From the IMG/VR virus record IMGVR_UViG_3300042445_000468, positions 1-31,478 of that record: a stretch of 31,478 nucleotides of DNA, one strand, 5' to 3'. Under the pieces are notes generated by a model. That model did no database searches and had not been told where the DNA came from. It saw only the letters and a program-made list of their open reading frames with translations. Of the stretch, positions 12,496 to 20,474 are shown one piece after another. Each line of letters begins with the position of its first letter. Positions within the stretch are counted from its first letter, which is position 1. The stretch is from a virus. Both the position numbers and the translations under genes were made by a program.

Positions 12496-13712
12496 TGGAA
12501 TCGATAAAGCTATTAGACAAATACCAACCGCTTTTCTTTGAGCAGCCTAAGACGCGCTATTATTTGATTACTGGCGGTCGAGGCTCTGGTAAGTCTTGGA
12601 CTTTGTCTTTGTTTCTGTTAAACCTAACCTATGAGGAAGGCCACGTAATATTATTTACGCGTTGGACTTTAACGAGTGCGTTTATTTCGATTATCCCCGA
12701 ATTCATTGACAAAATCGAGTTAATGAATAAAGCGGAGGATTTCGAGATAACGCAATCTGAAATCATCAACAAAGCTACTGGCTCAAAAATCCTATTTCGT
12801 GGCATTAAGACCAGCCAAGGCACGGCCACGGCTAACCTCAAATCAATTGCTGGAGTTACAACCTTTATTCTAGATGAGTCCGAGGAATTAATGGATGAGG
12901 ATGTATTTGACCGCATCGACCTATCTATTCGAGCCGTAAACAAGCCCAACCGCGTAATTTTGGTAATGAATCCTAGCTACAAATCGCATTGGATTTATAC
13001 GCGATTTGTGAAGCATCCACGGGAAGACACAAATTACATTCATACAACCTATCTGGACAACCAGCTAAACCTCAGTAAATCATTTGTTGAGCAAGCCGAG
13101 CGGACACGACGCGAAAACCTACACCGCTACAACCATTTATTTCTTGGTGAGTGGCTCGAGGACGCTGAAGGTATGTTGTGGAATAGGCAAATAATAGAAC
13201 GTCTTAGAATGGCTAATCCGCCACAATTAGAACGCATCGTGGTATCGGTTGACCCAGCGGCATCGGCTAACCTAGACTCAGATGAGACTGGTATAATTGT
13301 TTGCGCCAAAGATTCAAACGGAAACGGCTACGTTTTAGAAGACTTGAGCGGAAAGTATTCACCTAGTCAATGGGCTTCGATTGCGGTTAAAGCATTTGAG
13401 CGCTGGAACTGCGACTGCATTGTAGCGGAAAAAAACATGGGTGGCGACATGGTCGAGAGCGTTTTGAGGTCGCAAAACACAAACGCACGAATAAAATTAG
13501 TAAATGCAACAAAGGGAAAGTACGTGCGAGCCGAGCCAATCTACTCTCTTTATGAGCAAAATAAAATTTATCACATTGGCCAATTTCCAATCCTAGAAAA
13601 TCAAATGATTACATTTGACCCAGATAAAGGCAAATCCCCAGATAGAGTAGACGCCTTGGTTTGGGGCTTTACCGAACTACTTTTGGGTTCTAAATTCACG
13701 TTTTCAATATGA
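12495..13712 (+). CDS. terL: Large terminase subunit, ATPase and nuclease
   Basis: A 405-residue packaging motor. Walker A is GGRGSGKS (K33), Walker B TFILDESEE (D127, E128). The C-terminal RNase H-like nuclease shows D253 in SVDPAAS, E312 in VAEKNMGG, and D383/D386 in SPDRVDAL. This order is that of the Terminase_3 / PBSX-type family. It pumps DNA into the prohead at the portal and cuts it. Length (around 400) is normal. Its stop overlaps the next ATG. All catalytic residues appear intact. Confidence 0.95.
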   Translation: MESIKLLDKYQPLFFEQPKTRYYLITGGRGSGKSWTLSLFLLNLTYEEGHVILFTRWTLTSAFISIIPEFIDKIELMNKAEDFEITQSEIINKATGSKILFRGIKTSQGTATANLKSIAGVTTFILDESEELMDEDVFDRIDLSIRAVNKPNRVILVMNPSYKSHWIYTRFVKHPREDTNYIHTTYLDNQLNLSKSFVEQAERTRRENLHRYNHLFLGEWLEDAEGMLWNRQIIERLRMANPPQLERIVVSVDPAASANLDSDETGIIVCAKDSNGNGYVLEDLSGKYSPSQWASIAVKAFERWNCDCIVAEKNMGGDMVESVLRSQNTNARIKLVNATKGKYVRAEPIYSLYEQNKIYHIGQFPILENQMITFDPDKGKSPDRVDALVWGFTELLLGSKFTFSI

Positions 13713-13873
13713 GCAAAGAAACAATCGCCTCCCTAATCCTAATGTTTATTAGCTACGTTCTAATCGCATTTGTAACGCTAGATTTTAATCCGTTAAGCTG
13801 GCATTGGATTGCTCGAGCCGTAATGGTTATAATTTGGTTTTATGGCCTTGCATTTTTAGAGAAAAATAAATAG
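13709..13873 (+). CDS. Small two-span membrane protein between terminase and portal genes
   Basis: A 54-residue protein with two hydrophobic helices (IASLILMFISYVLIAFVTL and WIARAVMVIIWFYGLAFL) and a Lys-rich end. It overlaps the terminase stop by 4 bases. Right after its stop comes the portal promoter. Function unknown; it is one of three tiny double-span proteins in this genome. Confidence 0.65.
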   Translation: MSKETIASLILMFISYVLIAFVTLDFNPLSWHWIARAVMVIIWFYGLAFLEKNK

Positions 13874-13874
13874 G

Positions 13875-13882
13875 TATATTTG
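13875..13882 (+). promoter_or_regulatory. Promoter -7 element TATATTTG before portal gene
   Basis: A perfect TATATTTG, followed by TTAAAACGAATATGCT, exactly 16 bases, and then ATG 13899. The AAACGAATA segment recurs at 17079-17087 and 22890-22898. At the -33 position there is TTT rather than TTG. Confidence 0.65.
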
Positions 13883-13898
13883 TTAAAACGAATATGCT

Positions 13899-15281
13899 AT
13901 GTTATTGAAGGCCTTACAAAATTACATTAAGCCGCAAGTGATGCCAACCGTCACTTATCCAGACGTCAACTTACTTAACCAGATACTTTACGGCCAGTTT
14001 ACGGCCTCAACGCTTGTTGTTTGGTACGATGCCAACCAGCAAACATTTATCGACCAAGGTTACAAGGGAAACGCTTTGGTTTACTCAATCATTCGCAAAA
14101 TCGCCGAGAAAGGTAAGCAATGCCCGACCTACGTTTATAAGGAAACCGAAGCGGCTAAGAAATACAGAGGCGGAAAGTACAACTCTAAAGAGCTTAACAG
14201 ATTACAAAGCATAGCATTTCGCAAAAAGGAATTAGAAGACGTTAGCTATTCCGACCCAGTAAACCAGCTAATTAAGAACCCGAATCCAATGCAAACTTGG
14301 TCGGAGTTTCTTGATTCGATGCTGACGTGGTACAATACCAGCGGTGAAATATTCGTTTACGGATTCGCTCCAGCTGATGGCCTAAATAAGGGCAAAATAA
14401 AGGAAATGTACGTAATGCCGTCCAACTATGTGGAGATAGTAGCTGGAAACTTATTCGAGCCAGTACGAGGCTATAAATTGATAATTGGCGACCAGAACAT
14501 TGAGATACCAGCCGACCAAGTATTGCACATTAAAAACACGAACCTAACTTGGGATTTGAACGGCGCACAATTGCGCGGAATGCCGCCGCTTTTGGCTGGT
14601 TTAAAGACATTACAAGCCAACAACGAAGCAACCGAAGCAAAGCAAAAGACTTTCCAGAACGGCGGCGCTAAAGGCATTATTTCGCCTAATATAACAAACC
14701 CTGAGTTCTGGCCGTCTCCAGACCAACGCGCTAAAATGGACGAGCGTATTGACGAGAGAATAAACGGAAATAAAAACATCAACAAAATTGTTGCCTCTTC
14801 AATTCCTTTGCGCTATGATGCAATTGGATTGAGTCCAGTTGCAATGGATATTATTAACTCTCAAAACATGGACTTGCAAACGCTTTGCGGTCTGTGGGGA
14901 GTTAACCCAGTTCTATTCAGCTCCAATGCAACTTTTGCCAACCTAGAACACGCGCAAAAGGCTTTGGTTACCGATGTAATCATGCCTCAGCTCCAGATGA
15001 TTGAGGAAAAGTTTACTCAGTTCCTCGGCAAATCTTACGGCATGGATTACGTTGTGGACTTTGATATTAGCAGCTTTTCCGAGTTGCAACCAGACGTCCA
15101 AGTAATTCTGGATACTTACGGCAAATCTCCGTACTTTACTGGTAACGAGGTTAGAAGCCTACTTAACTGGCACGCAAGCGAAGACCCAGCCATGGACGTG
15201 CATTGGATTCCTAGCAACGTGATTCCAAGCGAGGAAGCTTTAGGTAATGCAACAACTGATTTTAGCGATTTCCCAGCGTAA
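13899..15281 (+). CDS. Portal protein, HK97/SPP1-like
   Basis: A 460-residue portal forming the dodecameric DNA entry ring. Typical features are NALVYSIIRKIAEKG near residue 60, NPNPMQTWSEFLDSMLTWYN (residues ~126-148, wing/stem), a YVMPSNYVEIV strand, HIKNTNLTWDLN, GMPPLLAGLKTLQANNEA (the long stem helix), and GVNPVLFSSNATFANLEHA near residue 345. Such motifs are standard for HK97-type portals. It has its own promoter and precedes the MuF-type gene by three bases. Length fits the family. Confidence 0.93.
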   Translation: MLLKALQNYIKPQVMPTVTYPDVNLLNQILYGQFTASTLVVWYDANQQTFIDQGYKGNALVYSIIRKIAEKGKQCPTYVYKETEAAKKYRGGKYNSKELNRLQSIAFRKKELEDVSYSDPVNQLIKNPNPMQTWSEFLDSMLTWYNTSGEIFVYGFAPADGLNKGKIKEMYVMPSNYVEIVAGNLFEPVRGYKLIIGDQNIEIPADQVLHIKNTNLTWDLNGAQLRGMPPLLAGLKTLQANNEATEAKQKTFQNGGAKGIISPNITNPEFWPSPDQRAKMDERIDERINGNKNINKIVASSIPLRYDAIGLSPVAMDIINSQNMDLQTLCGLWGVNPVLFSSNATFANLEHAQKALVTDVIMPQLQMIEEKFTQFLGKSYGMDYVVDFDISSFSELQPDVQVILDTYGKSPYFTGNEVRSLLNWHASEDPAMDVHWIPSNVIPSEEALGNATTDFSDFPA

Positions 15282-15284
15282 AAA

Positions 15285-16820
15285 ATGAAGCTAATAAATT
15301 ATGCCAAGGAAAGAAGGTCGGCACAAGCCGACTTGAAGAGATACGAACGCCTTGGTATTAAAATATTTACTGCGGCTTTAAAGCTACAAGCTAAGCCAAA
15401 TCCGTCGCCTTTGCCAATGCAAGAGGCTTACATTAAGTTTTATCAAACGGTCTTTGTTGAGTCGGCGACAAAAGAGTTTAACAGAATAAGAGAATACAAC
15501 CAAGCGAAAGCATACGTCCCAGACGGCTTCTTTCTTAACACTTGGAAAGAGTGGATTAAGGACTGGGTTTTGCAAAACCTTGGAACGCTAATAACTGGCG
15601 TAAACAATAACACATTAGAGCAAATACAAAAGATACTTGGCGAAGGTATCGAGCAAGGTTTAAACCCATTCCAGCTTGAGAAACTTTTACTTGAGCAAAT
15701 ACCAAACATTGCTAGAGCTAGAGCCATTGCCAGAACAGAATCAACGCGCGCTTACAATGAAGGTAAAAAGCGTTCGGCTCAAGACTGGGCAAGCCAAACA
15801 GGCACAACACTTTGGAAAATCTGGTTGCACGGCGGTTCACGAGAGCCAAGGTTTCAACACATACAAGCGCAAGACAAGCCGATAAGAGCCGACCAACCTT
15901 TTGTCTTTACTACTAAAGGCGTCGAGGTATTCATGGACAAACCAGGAGACCAGAACGGCGGAGCGGCTCAGACTATTAATTGCAGTTGCGTTGTGGTGTA
16001 TATTTCCGAGGCATACGCGCGTCGAAACTTTCCTAATACGTTTACTGCTTTACCTCCTTTGACTCGACCAGCTGCGCCTTTAACGGCTCCAGTTATAACG
16101 CCAGCATTGCCTCAGCAATTAGATGGTTTTAGATATGCCACAACATTGAAAGAGGCTAAAGAAATATCAGCTAATATAATTAACCAAAATACCCCATTAA
16201 AGGTAAAAAGCACATTTATTAGCGATGAGATGACTTTGGATAAGTTAAATCGATATAATGAGCAATTAAATAAATTGACCAAAGAATATAATTTATCCCC
16301 TCATTTAGATGATAAAAGCCAAATTGAATTACTTTATCAATCAACAAAAAAATCTTATGGATTTGTAGAGTCTTACCCTAGTAGGATTTCAATAGTAAAT
16401 TTTGGGCATTCAACTGCAACTAAAGCACGATTAGGCCCGAGAGTTGATAGAAGTACTTATTTTGCAACGTATGCAACAAAGTCAAAAGCAGACGAAAGCA
16501 ATGTTGAATTGGCAACATTAACGCACGAATTTGCGCACGTTATTTCCATTAAAAATGATTTTGCTATATACAAATATCCCCAAATGAAATCGTTTTGGGA
16601 CGAAATGGCTAAATTAAAACGCAAATACAGAAAGGATGTAAAAAGCCTAATTTTAGATAAAAATTATACTGATTTGGAAAACGTGTATTTAGGAGATTAT
16701 GCAGATAAAAACTTAAACGAGTTTATGGCTGAGGGATTTGCAGAGTATAAATTGTCATCGAATCCAACAAAATACGCCAAAGAAATTGGTGAATTAATTG
16801 ATAGATACTTTAAGAAATAA
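15285..16820 (+). CDS. MuF-type minor head protein fused to a HExxH metalloprotease-like C-terminal domain
   Basis: A 511-residue fusion. Residues ~1-240 are a Phage_Mu_F head protein: RARAIARTESTRAYNEGKKR, TTLWKIWLHGGSREPRFQH, then DKPGDQNGGA and INCSC, which bind the portal inside the head. A Pro/Ala-rich linker (about 250-270) leads to an unrelated domain with H414-E415-F-A-H418 and downstream E479-F-M-A-E483, the ligand set of a zincin metalloprotease. MuF proteins with C-terminal toxin domains are known in temperate phages; this may be such an injected effector. DNA of the domain is much more AT-rich (25-27% GC in sampled 60-base lines against 52% upstream), a sign of separate origin. 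Confidence 0.85.
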   Translation: MKLINYAKERRSAQADLKRYERLGIKIFTAALKLQAKPNPSPLPMQEAYIKFYQTVFVESATKEFNRIREYNQAKAYVPDGFFLNTWKEWIKDWVLQNLGTLITGVNNNTLEQIQKILGEGIEQGLNPFQLEKLLLEQIPNIARARAIARTESTRAYNEGKKRSAQDWASQTGTTLWKIWLHGGSREPRFQHIQAQDKPIRADQPFVFTTKGVEVFMDKPGDQNGGAAQTINCSCVVVYISEAYARRNFPNTFTALPPLTRPAAPLTAPVITPALPQQLDGFRYATTLKEAKEISANIINQNTPLKVKSTFISDEMTLDKLNRYNEQLNKLTKEYNLSPHLDDKSQIELLYQSTKKSYGFVESYPSRISIVNFGHSTATKARLGPRVDRSTYFATYATKSKADESNVELATLTHEFAHVISIKNDFAIYKYPQMKSFWDEMAKLKRKYRKDVKSLILDKNYTDLENVYLGDYADKNLNEFMAEGFAEYKLSSNPTKYAKEIGELIDRYFKK

Positions 16821-16822
16821 AA

Positions 16823-17026
16823 ATGGAAGCGGTAAATCTAGTCTGTTTTAGATGCAAAAATTATAGAAGGTTTAAAGGTGGTTGTTTGGCTTTTCCAAAT
16901 GGAATACCAGACCAAATTGTAAGCGGAGAAAACGAGCATTCTAAGCCATTAAAAGGCCAAAGAAATAAAATTGTATTTGAGCAAATGGTTGAAAGCGATT
17001 TAGAGCAAATCAATAGCTTTGATTGA
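16823..17026 (+). CDS. Small Cys-containing protein following the MuF fusion
   Basis: A 67-residue protein with C8-x2-C11 and C21 (VCFRCKNYRRFKGGCLAFP), then GIPDQIVSG, NEHSKPL and KIVFEQ. I recognise the pattern C-x2-C, CxAFPxGIP, H-P from small proteins of phages and other bacteria, often near MuF-type or secreted effectors. Three Cys plus H39 could hold a zinc ion. It begins two bases after the MuF stop. A role as immunity or chaperone for the metalloprotease domain is possible but not shown. Confidence 0.7.
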   Translation: MEAVNLVCFRCKNYRRFKGGCLAFPNGIPDQIVSGENEHSKPLKGQRNKIVFEQMVESDLEQINSFD

Positions 17027-17046
17027 TTGAGCCATTTAGCCTTTTG

Positions 17047-17075
17047 TTTGGTAATAATTTTTATCTGTATATTTG
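17047..17075 (+). promoter_or_regulatory. Promoter TTTG-N17-TATATTTG before the head protease and capsid genes
   Basis: TTTG at 17047-17050, a 17-base spacer and TATATTTG at 17068-17075. The 16-base leader TCTAAACGAATATACG follows, then ATG 17092. It probably drives the strongly expressed protease-capsid operon, which ends at the terminator near 19092. Confidence 0.75.
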
Positions 17076-17091
17076 TCTAAACGAATATACG

Positions 17092-17775
17092 ATGTTAAAG
17101 AAAGGACTCAACCAAGGCTTTGCCGACTCAGATACCAAGCAAGGGATTGTATCTGGCTATTTTGCCATGTTTGGCAACAAAGACCTAGACGGAGACGTAA
17201 TCGAGCAAGGCGCGTTTACCAAGACGGTAATGGAACGCGGCCCCGAGGGAAAGCAATTGATTAAGTATTTACTTGACCACGACAAGAACAAGGTAGTAGC
17301 TAAGATTACAAACCTTTATGAGGATAACAAAGGCTTGCGTTACGAGGCTAAAATTGGAACTCACGCAGCTGGTCAAGACTTTCAGAAAATGATTGAGAGC
17401 GAACTAATTAACCAGCATTCATTTGGCTTTAGAACTATTAAGGAGCAATTCGATTCTGATGCCAAAGCAAACCTAATTAAAGAGGTTATGATGTACGAAG
17501 GCTCAGCAGTTCAGTTCTTAGGAGCTAATCCAGAGACCACGTTTATTGACCTTAAAAGCGAGGCGGACGCGTTTGAGTACCTTGGCAGACTAGAAAAGTT
17601 TGTAAAGACATCCGACGCAACCGACGAAACATTGGAAAAACTAGAAAATCAACTCAAATCACTTTTGGACGTTCTAAAGCCAGCCGAAGCTACTTTGGAA
17701 ATTAAGGAAGCCGACGCGGTCGAAATAATAACAATTAACGAACTTAAAAAACAATTTGAATCATGGAAAATTTAA
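17092..17775 (+). CDS. Prohead protease (peptidase S78/U35 type)
   Basis: A 227-residue HK97-type head maturation protease. The N-terminal VSGYFAMFGNKDLDGDVI and GAF follow the family pattern. Catalytic His is H63 in YLLDHDKN and the nucleophile is S110 in NQHSFGF, close to the HK97 pair (H65, S114). The C-terminal third is helical and likely acts as a scaffold. It cleaves the delta domain of the capsid protein and itself during prohead maturation. ATG at 17092 is chosen because it follows the promoter by 16 bases; longer frames begin with TTG upstream of the promoter. It overlaps the capsid gene by 13 bases. Confidence 0.92.
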   Translation: MLKKGLNQGFADSDTKQGIVSGYFAMFGNKDLDGDVIEQGAFTKTVMERGPEGKQLIKYLLDHDKNKVVAKITNLYEDNKGLRYEAKIGTHAAGQDFQKMIESELINQHSFGFRTIKEQFDSDAKANLIKEVMMYEGSAVQFLGANPETTFIDLKSEADAFEYLGRLEKFVKTSDATDETLEKLENQLKSLLDVLKPAEATLEIKEADAVEIITINELKKQFESWKI

Positions 17776-19034
17776 CAATTGATGCCGTTAAAGCGGTAAT
17801 TGCTGAGGCTGGTGAGGCCATTAAGGCAAAGGCGTTCAACGCCGAAGTAAAAGCTACTGAAGCTTTTGACAAAGCTGAGGCTTTGCTAAAGTCTTTTGCT
17901 GGTGTTGTAACCAAAGAGGAAGCAGCTGAAATGCAAAAGCAACTTGATAAGCTTGACATTGCTCTACAAAAGAATGCAGTAGAGAAAGAAGTAAGCGCAG
18001 AAGATTTTAAGTCTGCATTTATGAAGGCTTACGCTCCAGTTAAAGCTGAAATCGAAAGATTGAAGTCTGAGCCTAACGCTCGTCTTAAGGCTCCTTTGGT
18101 ATTCGAAATCAGCGAGAAAGCAGTTGGAACTATTACCCTAGCATCCACAATCGCTAACGAAGCGTCTTCTGGACAAGTAACTATCTCTGAGTTTACAGGT
18201 GTTGTTTCTCCTATCCGTCAGCGTTTGTTGACTTACTTGGCTAACGCTTCAGTTGGTGCAATCGGTACTCAGTATGCAGTATGGGTTGAAGAGTACGACC
18301 AAGAAGGAACTCCAGTAATGATTGGCGAAGGAACTGAGAAAACTCAGTTGGACGTTCAATACAAAGAGCAGAGAGCTAAGGTTGAGAAAATCGGTGTACA
18401 CATGAAGGTTTCTATGGAAATGTTGGAAGATGCCGCTTACTTGGCTTCTTACATCCAATCCAATGGCGTTAAGCGCGTTGAGACTGTAATTGAAAACCAA
18501 TTGTTTACTGGTAACGGAACTTCTCCTCAGCTTGCTGGTTTGTTGTCTAAGTCTACTACTTTCACTGGTTCTACTATGGCTGGTAAGGTTGAAGCTGCTA
18601 CTAACTGGGATGTTATCCACGGAATCATCGCTCAGGTTAAAGCTGCTAACGGAACCGCTACTGGCGTATTCGTTGAGACTGGAGCTTACCACGTTATGCT
18701 TTCTGAGAAAGACGGCGACAAGAATTATATCCTACCAGCTGGCGTTACTTTCAACGCTAACGGCGGAATCAATGCTTGGGGCGTTCAGATTATCCCAACC
18801 AACGCTTTGACTGGAACTGCTGCTGATTTCGTAGGTGGTGACCTTTCAGTAATCAACGTACGTTTGAGAAGCGGACTTCAGGTTGCAATTGGAGAGTCTG
18901 GCGATGACTTCATCGACAACTTGAAGACTGTAAGAATTGAGCAGCGTTTGGTGCAGTTTATCTCTGCTAACGATACTCCAGTATTGGTTAAGGGTGTTTT
19001 TGCAACTGCAAAGGCTCTTCTTGAGACCACTTAA
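17763..19034 (+). CDS. Major capsid protein, HK97 fold
   Basis: A 423-residue capsid protein. The first ~100 residues are a Glu/Lys/Ala-rich coiled coil (VKAVIAEAGEAIKAKAFNAE), the delta domain acting as internal scaffold and removed by the upstream protease. The mature part contains TLASTIANEASSGQVTISEF, SVGAIGTQYAVWVEEYD (E-loop region), VHMKVSMEMLEDAAYLASY (spine helix) and GNGTSPQLAGLL, all typical of HK97-like capsids. Codon usage is markedly biased towards GCT, GTT and TTG, as expected for the most expressed gene of the phage. A strong terminator follows. Confidence 0.95.
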   Translation: MENLTIDAVKAVIAEAGEAIKAKAFNAEVKATEAFDKAEALLKSFAGVVTKEEAAEMQKQLDKLDIALQKNAVEKEVSAEDFKSAFMKAYAPVKAEIERLKSEPNARLKAPLVFEISEKAVGTITLASTIANEASSGQVTISEFTGVVSPIRQRLLTYLANASVGAIGTQYAVWVEEYDQEGTPVMIGEGTEKTQLDVQYKEQRAKVEKIGVHMKVSMEMLEDAAYLASYIQSNGVKRVETVIENQLFTGNGTSPQLAGLLSKSTTFTGSTMAGKVEAATNWDVIHGIIAQVKAANGTATGVFVETGAYHVMLSEKDGDKNYILPAGVTFNANGGINAWGVQIIPTNALTGTAADFVGGDLSVINVRLRSGLQVAIGESGDDFIDNLKTVRIEQRLVQFISANDTPVLVKGVFATAKALLETT

Positions 19035-19063
19035 TAGTGTTTTGTGTTTAGTGTTTAGTGTAA

Positions 19064-19092
19064 AAGGGCGGGAATTTTTCCCGCCTTTTTTT
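19064..19092 (+). terminator. Strong rho-independent terminator after capsid gene
   Basis: GGCGGGAA-TTT-TTCCCGCC forms an 8-bp stem, followed by seven T. It limits the capsid transcript and separates it from the accessory cassette, for which no good promoter was found in 19093-19139. Confidence 0.92.
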
Positions 19093-19139
19093 GTTTAACT
19101 AATTGAAAATGATTTACTTTAAATATTAAAAAATTAATT

Positions 19140-19316
19140 ATGGCAACATTTACAATGTGTAAGCCTCAAAGATGCAAGCTTAAACTAACTTGCGAGCGCT
19201 ACACGGCTAAAGCTGGCGATATGCAAATTTACTTTGATAAGGAGCCAAGCAACCCAGATGGAACTGGGTGCGAAATGTATTTTAAGAAAAATTGTAAGCC
19301 TTGCGGCGAAATCTAA
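19140..19316 (+). CDS. Cys-rich mini-protein, paralogue of the minus-strand gene at 4086
   Basis: A 58-residue protein with six Cys: C7, C12, C18, C44, C52 and C55. C-x4-C-x5-C-x25-C, ERYT after the third Cys, IYF, then GCEMYF match the minus-strand product at 4086-4286, so the two are paralogues. The last pair (NCKPCGE) is extra here. It may be a zinc-bound or disulfide-stabilised fold; location right after the capsid gene allows a virion decoration role, which is inference. Leader is AT-rich without Shine-Dalgarno. Confidence 0.75.
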   Translation: MATFTMCKPQRCKLKLTCERYTAKAGDMQIYFDKEPSNPDGTGCEMYFKKNCKPCGEI

Positions 19317-19326
19317 ACAACTAAAT

Positions 19327-19860
19327 ATGAATATTACCGAAGACGATTTCTTAAAAGCGGAAATCGAAAGCTTAAATTTAACCTTTGCCAATCGACAATT
19401 TGTGGCATTAGCTCAAGAAGTTTCCGATTATTGCAAGACTTTAAACCCCAAAACCGTCTTGGACTATGGTTGCGGGACTGGCGTTTATGCTGAGGTGTTG
19501 CGACAAAATGGTTTTGATATTACGGCGCAAGATATATTTAAATCTCACCGCGATTATTGCAAGGCGAATTACCCAGATTTAAAGGTAATACAAAAGCCAA
19601 AGCAAGCCGACCTTATGTTGTGGATTGAGGTTGCCGAACACATGACCGACGAGGAAATAGCCAAGGCATTAAAGGCGGTAAATCCTAATTACATTCTGTT
19701 TTCATCAACTCCAGAAACGACAGATTTTGACGCTGATTGGGGACACATAAACATTAAGCAACCTAAAGAATGGGTCGATATGTTTAAAGCGTTTGGTTAC
19801 AAAATGATTGACGAGCCAAAAACACCTACACAATGGGCGCTCACGTTCCAAAAAATCTAA
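19327..19860 (+). CDS. Class I SAM-dependent methyltransferase
   Basis: A 177-residue methyltransferase. Motif I is VLDYGCGTGVYAEVL (D46, G48, G50, G52), with ITAQDIFKSHRDYC after it (acidic residue of motif II) and LMLWIEVAEHM (motif IV region, then helix). This fold resembles small-molecule or sugar methyltransferases such as UbiE/FkbM-like types more than DNA methylases, which would carry DPPY/NPPY. Context with two glycosyltransferases suggests methylation of a sugar. ATG 19327 is used; upstream in-frame codons overlap the Cys-rich gene. The acceptor is unknown. Confidence 0.85.
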   Translation: MNITEDDFLKAEIESLNLTFANRQFVALAQEVSDYCKTLNPKTVLDYGCGTGVYAEVLRQNGFDITAQDIFKSHRDYCKANYPDLKVIQKPKQADLMLWIEVAEHMTDEEIAKALKAVNPNYILFSSTPETTDFDADWGHINIKQPKEWVDMFKAFGYKMIDEPKTPTQWALTFQKI

Positions 19861-20474
19861 TTTACTTCATTTACTACGGCGGAAAGATAACGCATTACCA
19901 CAGGCTTAATTTGGCTTACCTAAACAAGTATTGGAATTTGTTTGATGGGCAAAAGGTAGTAAAGGTTGCGATTGATTTGGGATACAATGCCAAGCCAATA
20001 TTGGGGCTATTGCCAAAGGACTGCAAGGTTGAATTTGTAGAAAATAATAGAACGTTTGGAGAGGCCGTACACTTTGCCGACTCAATTAAAAGAATGAGCA
20101 ATGGCATTACCTTTTATAGCCATTGTAAAGGCGTCTCACGTCCTGTAATGCGTGGACTAGACAAATGGATAGCTCATTTATACGAGGCTAATTTAGGGGC
20201 TATTCCAGACCTCTCAGAGAATCTATTCTCTGGGACTTGCGGTAAGCTTTTGCCGTGTCCGCCTTACGTTCCGCAACACTTTCATTACTCTGGCTCTTTC
20301 TATTGGTTTAATACGGATAAAGTAAAAGCAAAAATTAAGGAGCTACCAATGGACAGATATTTAAGCGAAAGGTTTCCAGCCATAATCGCAAATGAAAGCG
20401 AATGCCTATTTAAGTATCCTAGCTTTAATAAGAATTTGAATTACTACGACGAGCGCACATGGGCGACCCTTTAA
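19833..20474 (+). CDS. Glycosyltransferase-like protein
   Basis: A 213-residue protein overlapping the methyltransferase by 28 bases. The features TFYSHCKGVSRP, the pair HYSGSFYWFNTDKV and the C-terminal ECLFKYPSFN match a family of glycosyltransferase-like proteins in bacterial polysaccharide and phage clusters, with H-x-KG and YSGSFYWF as recognisable blocks. No DxD is obvious. It would transfer a sugar to a protein or to surface polysaccharide; the acceptor cannot be read from sequence. The next gene is also a glycosyltransferase with a 16-base overlap, so they are probably translated together. Confidence 0.7.
   Translation: MGAHVPKNLIYFIYYGGKITHYHRLNLAYLNKYWNLFDGQKVVKVAIDLGYNAKPILGLLPKDCKVEFVENNRTFGEAVHFADSIKRMSNGITFYSHCKGVSRPVMRGLDKWIAHLYEANLGAIPDLSENLFSGTCGKLLPCPPYVPQHFHYSGSFYWFNTDKVKAKIKELPMDRYLSERFPAIIANESECLFKYPSFNKNLNYYDERTWATL

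Noticed and set aside
14299-14306. Second GGTCGGAG, possible target of the candidate small RNA in the portal gene
   Set aside because: A single 8-base match in the interior of a coding region is expected by chance at this genome size.
18249-18692. 147-codon minus-strand frame inside the capsid gene
   Set aside because: It mirrors the biased codon usage of the capsid gene (Ser/Leu/Asn rich) and has no motif; a shadow frame.
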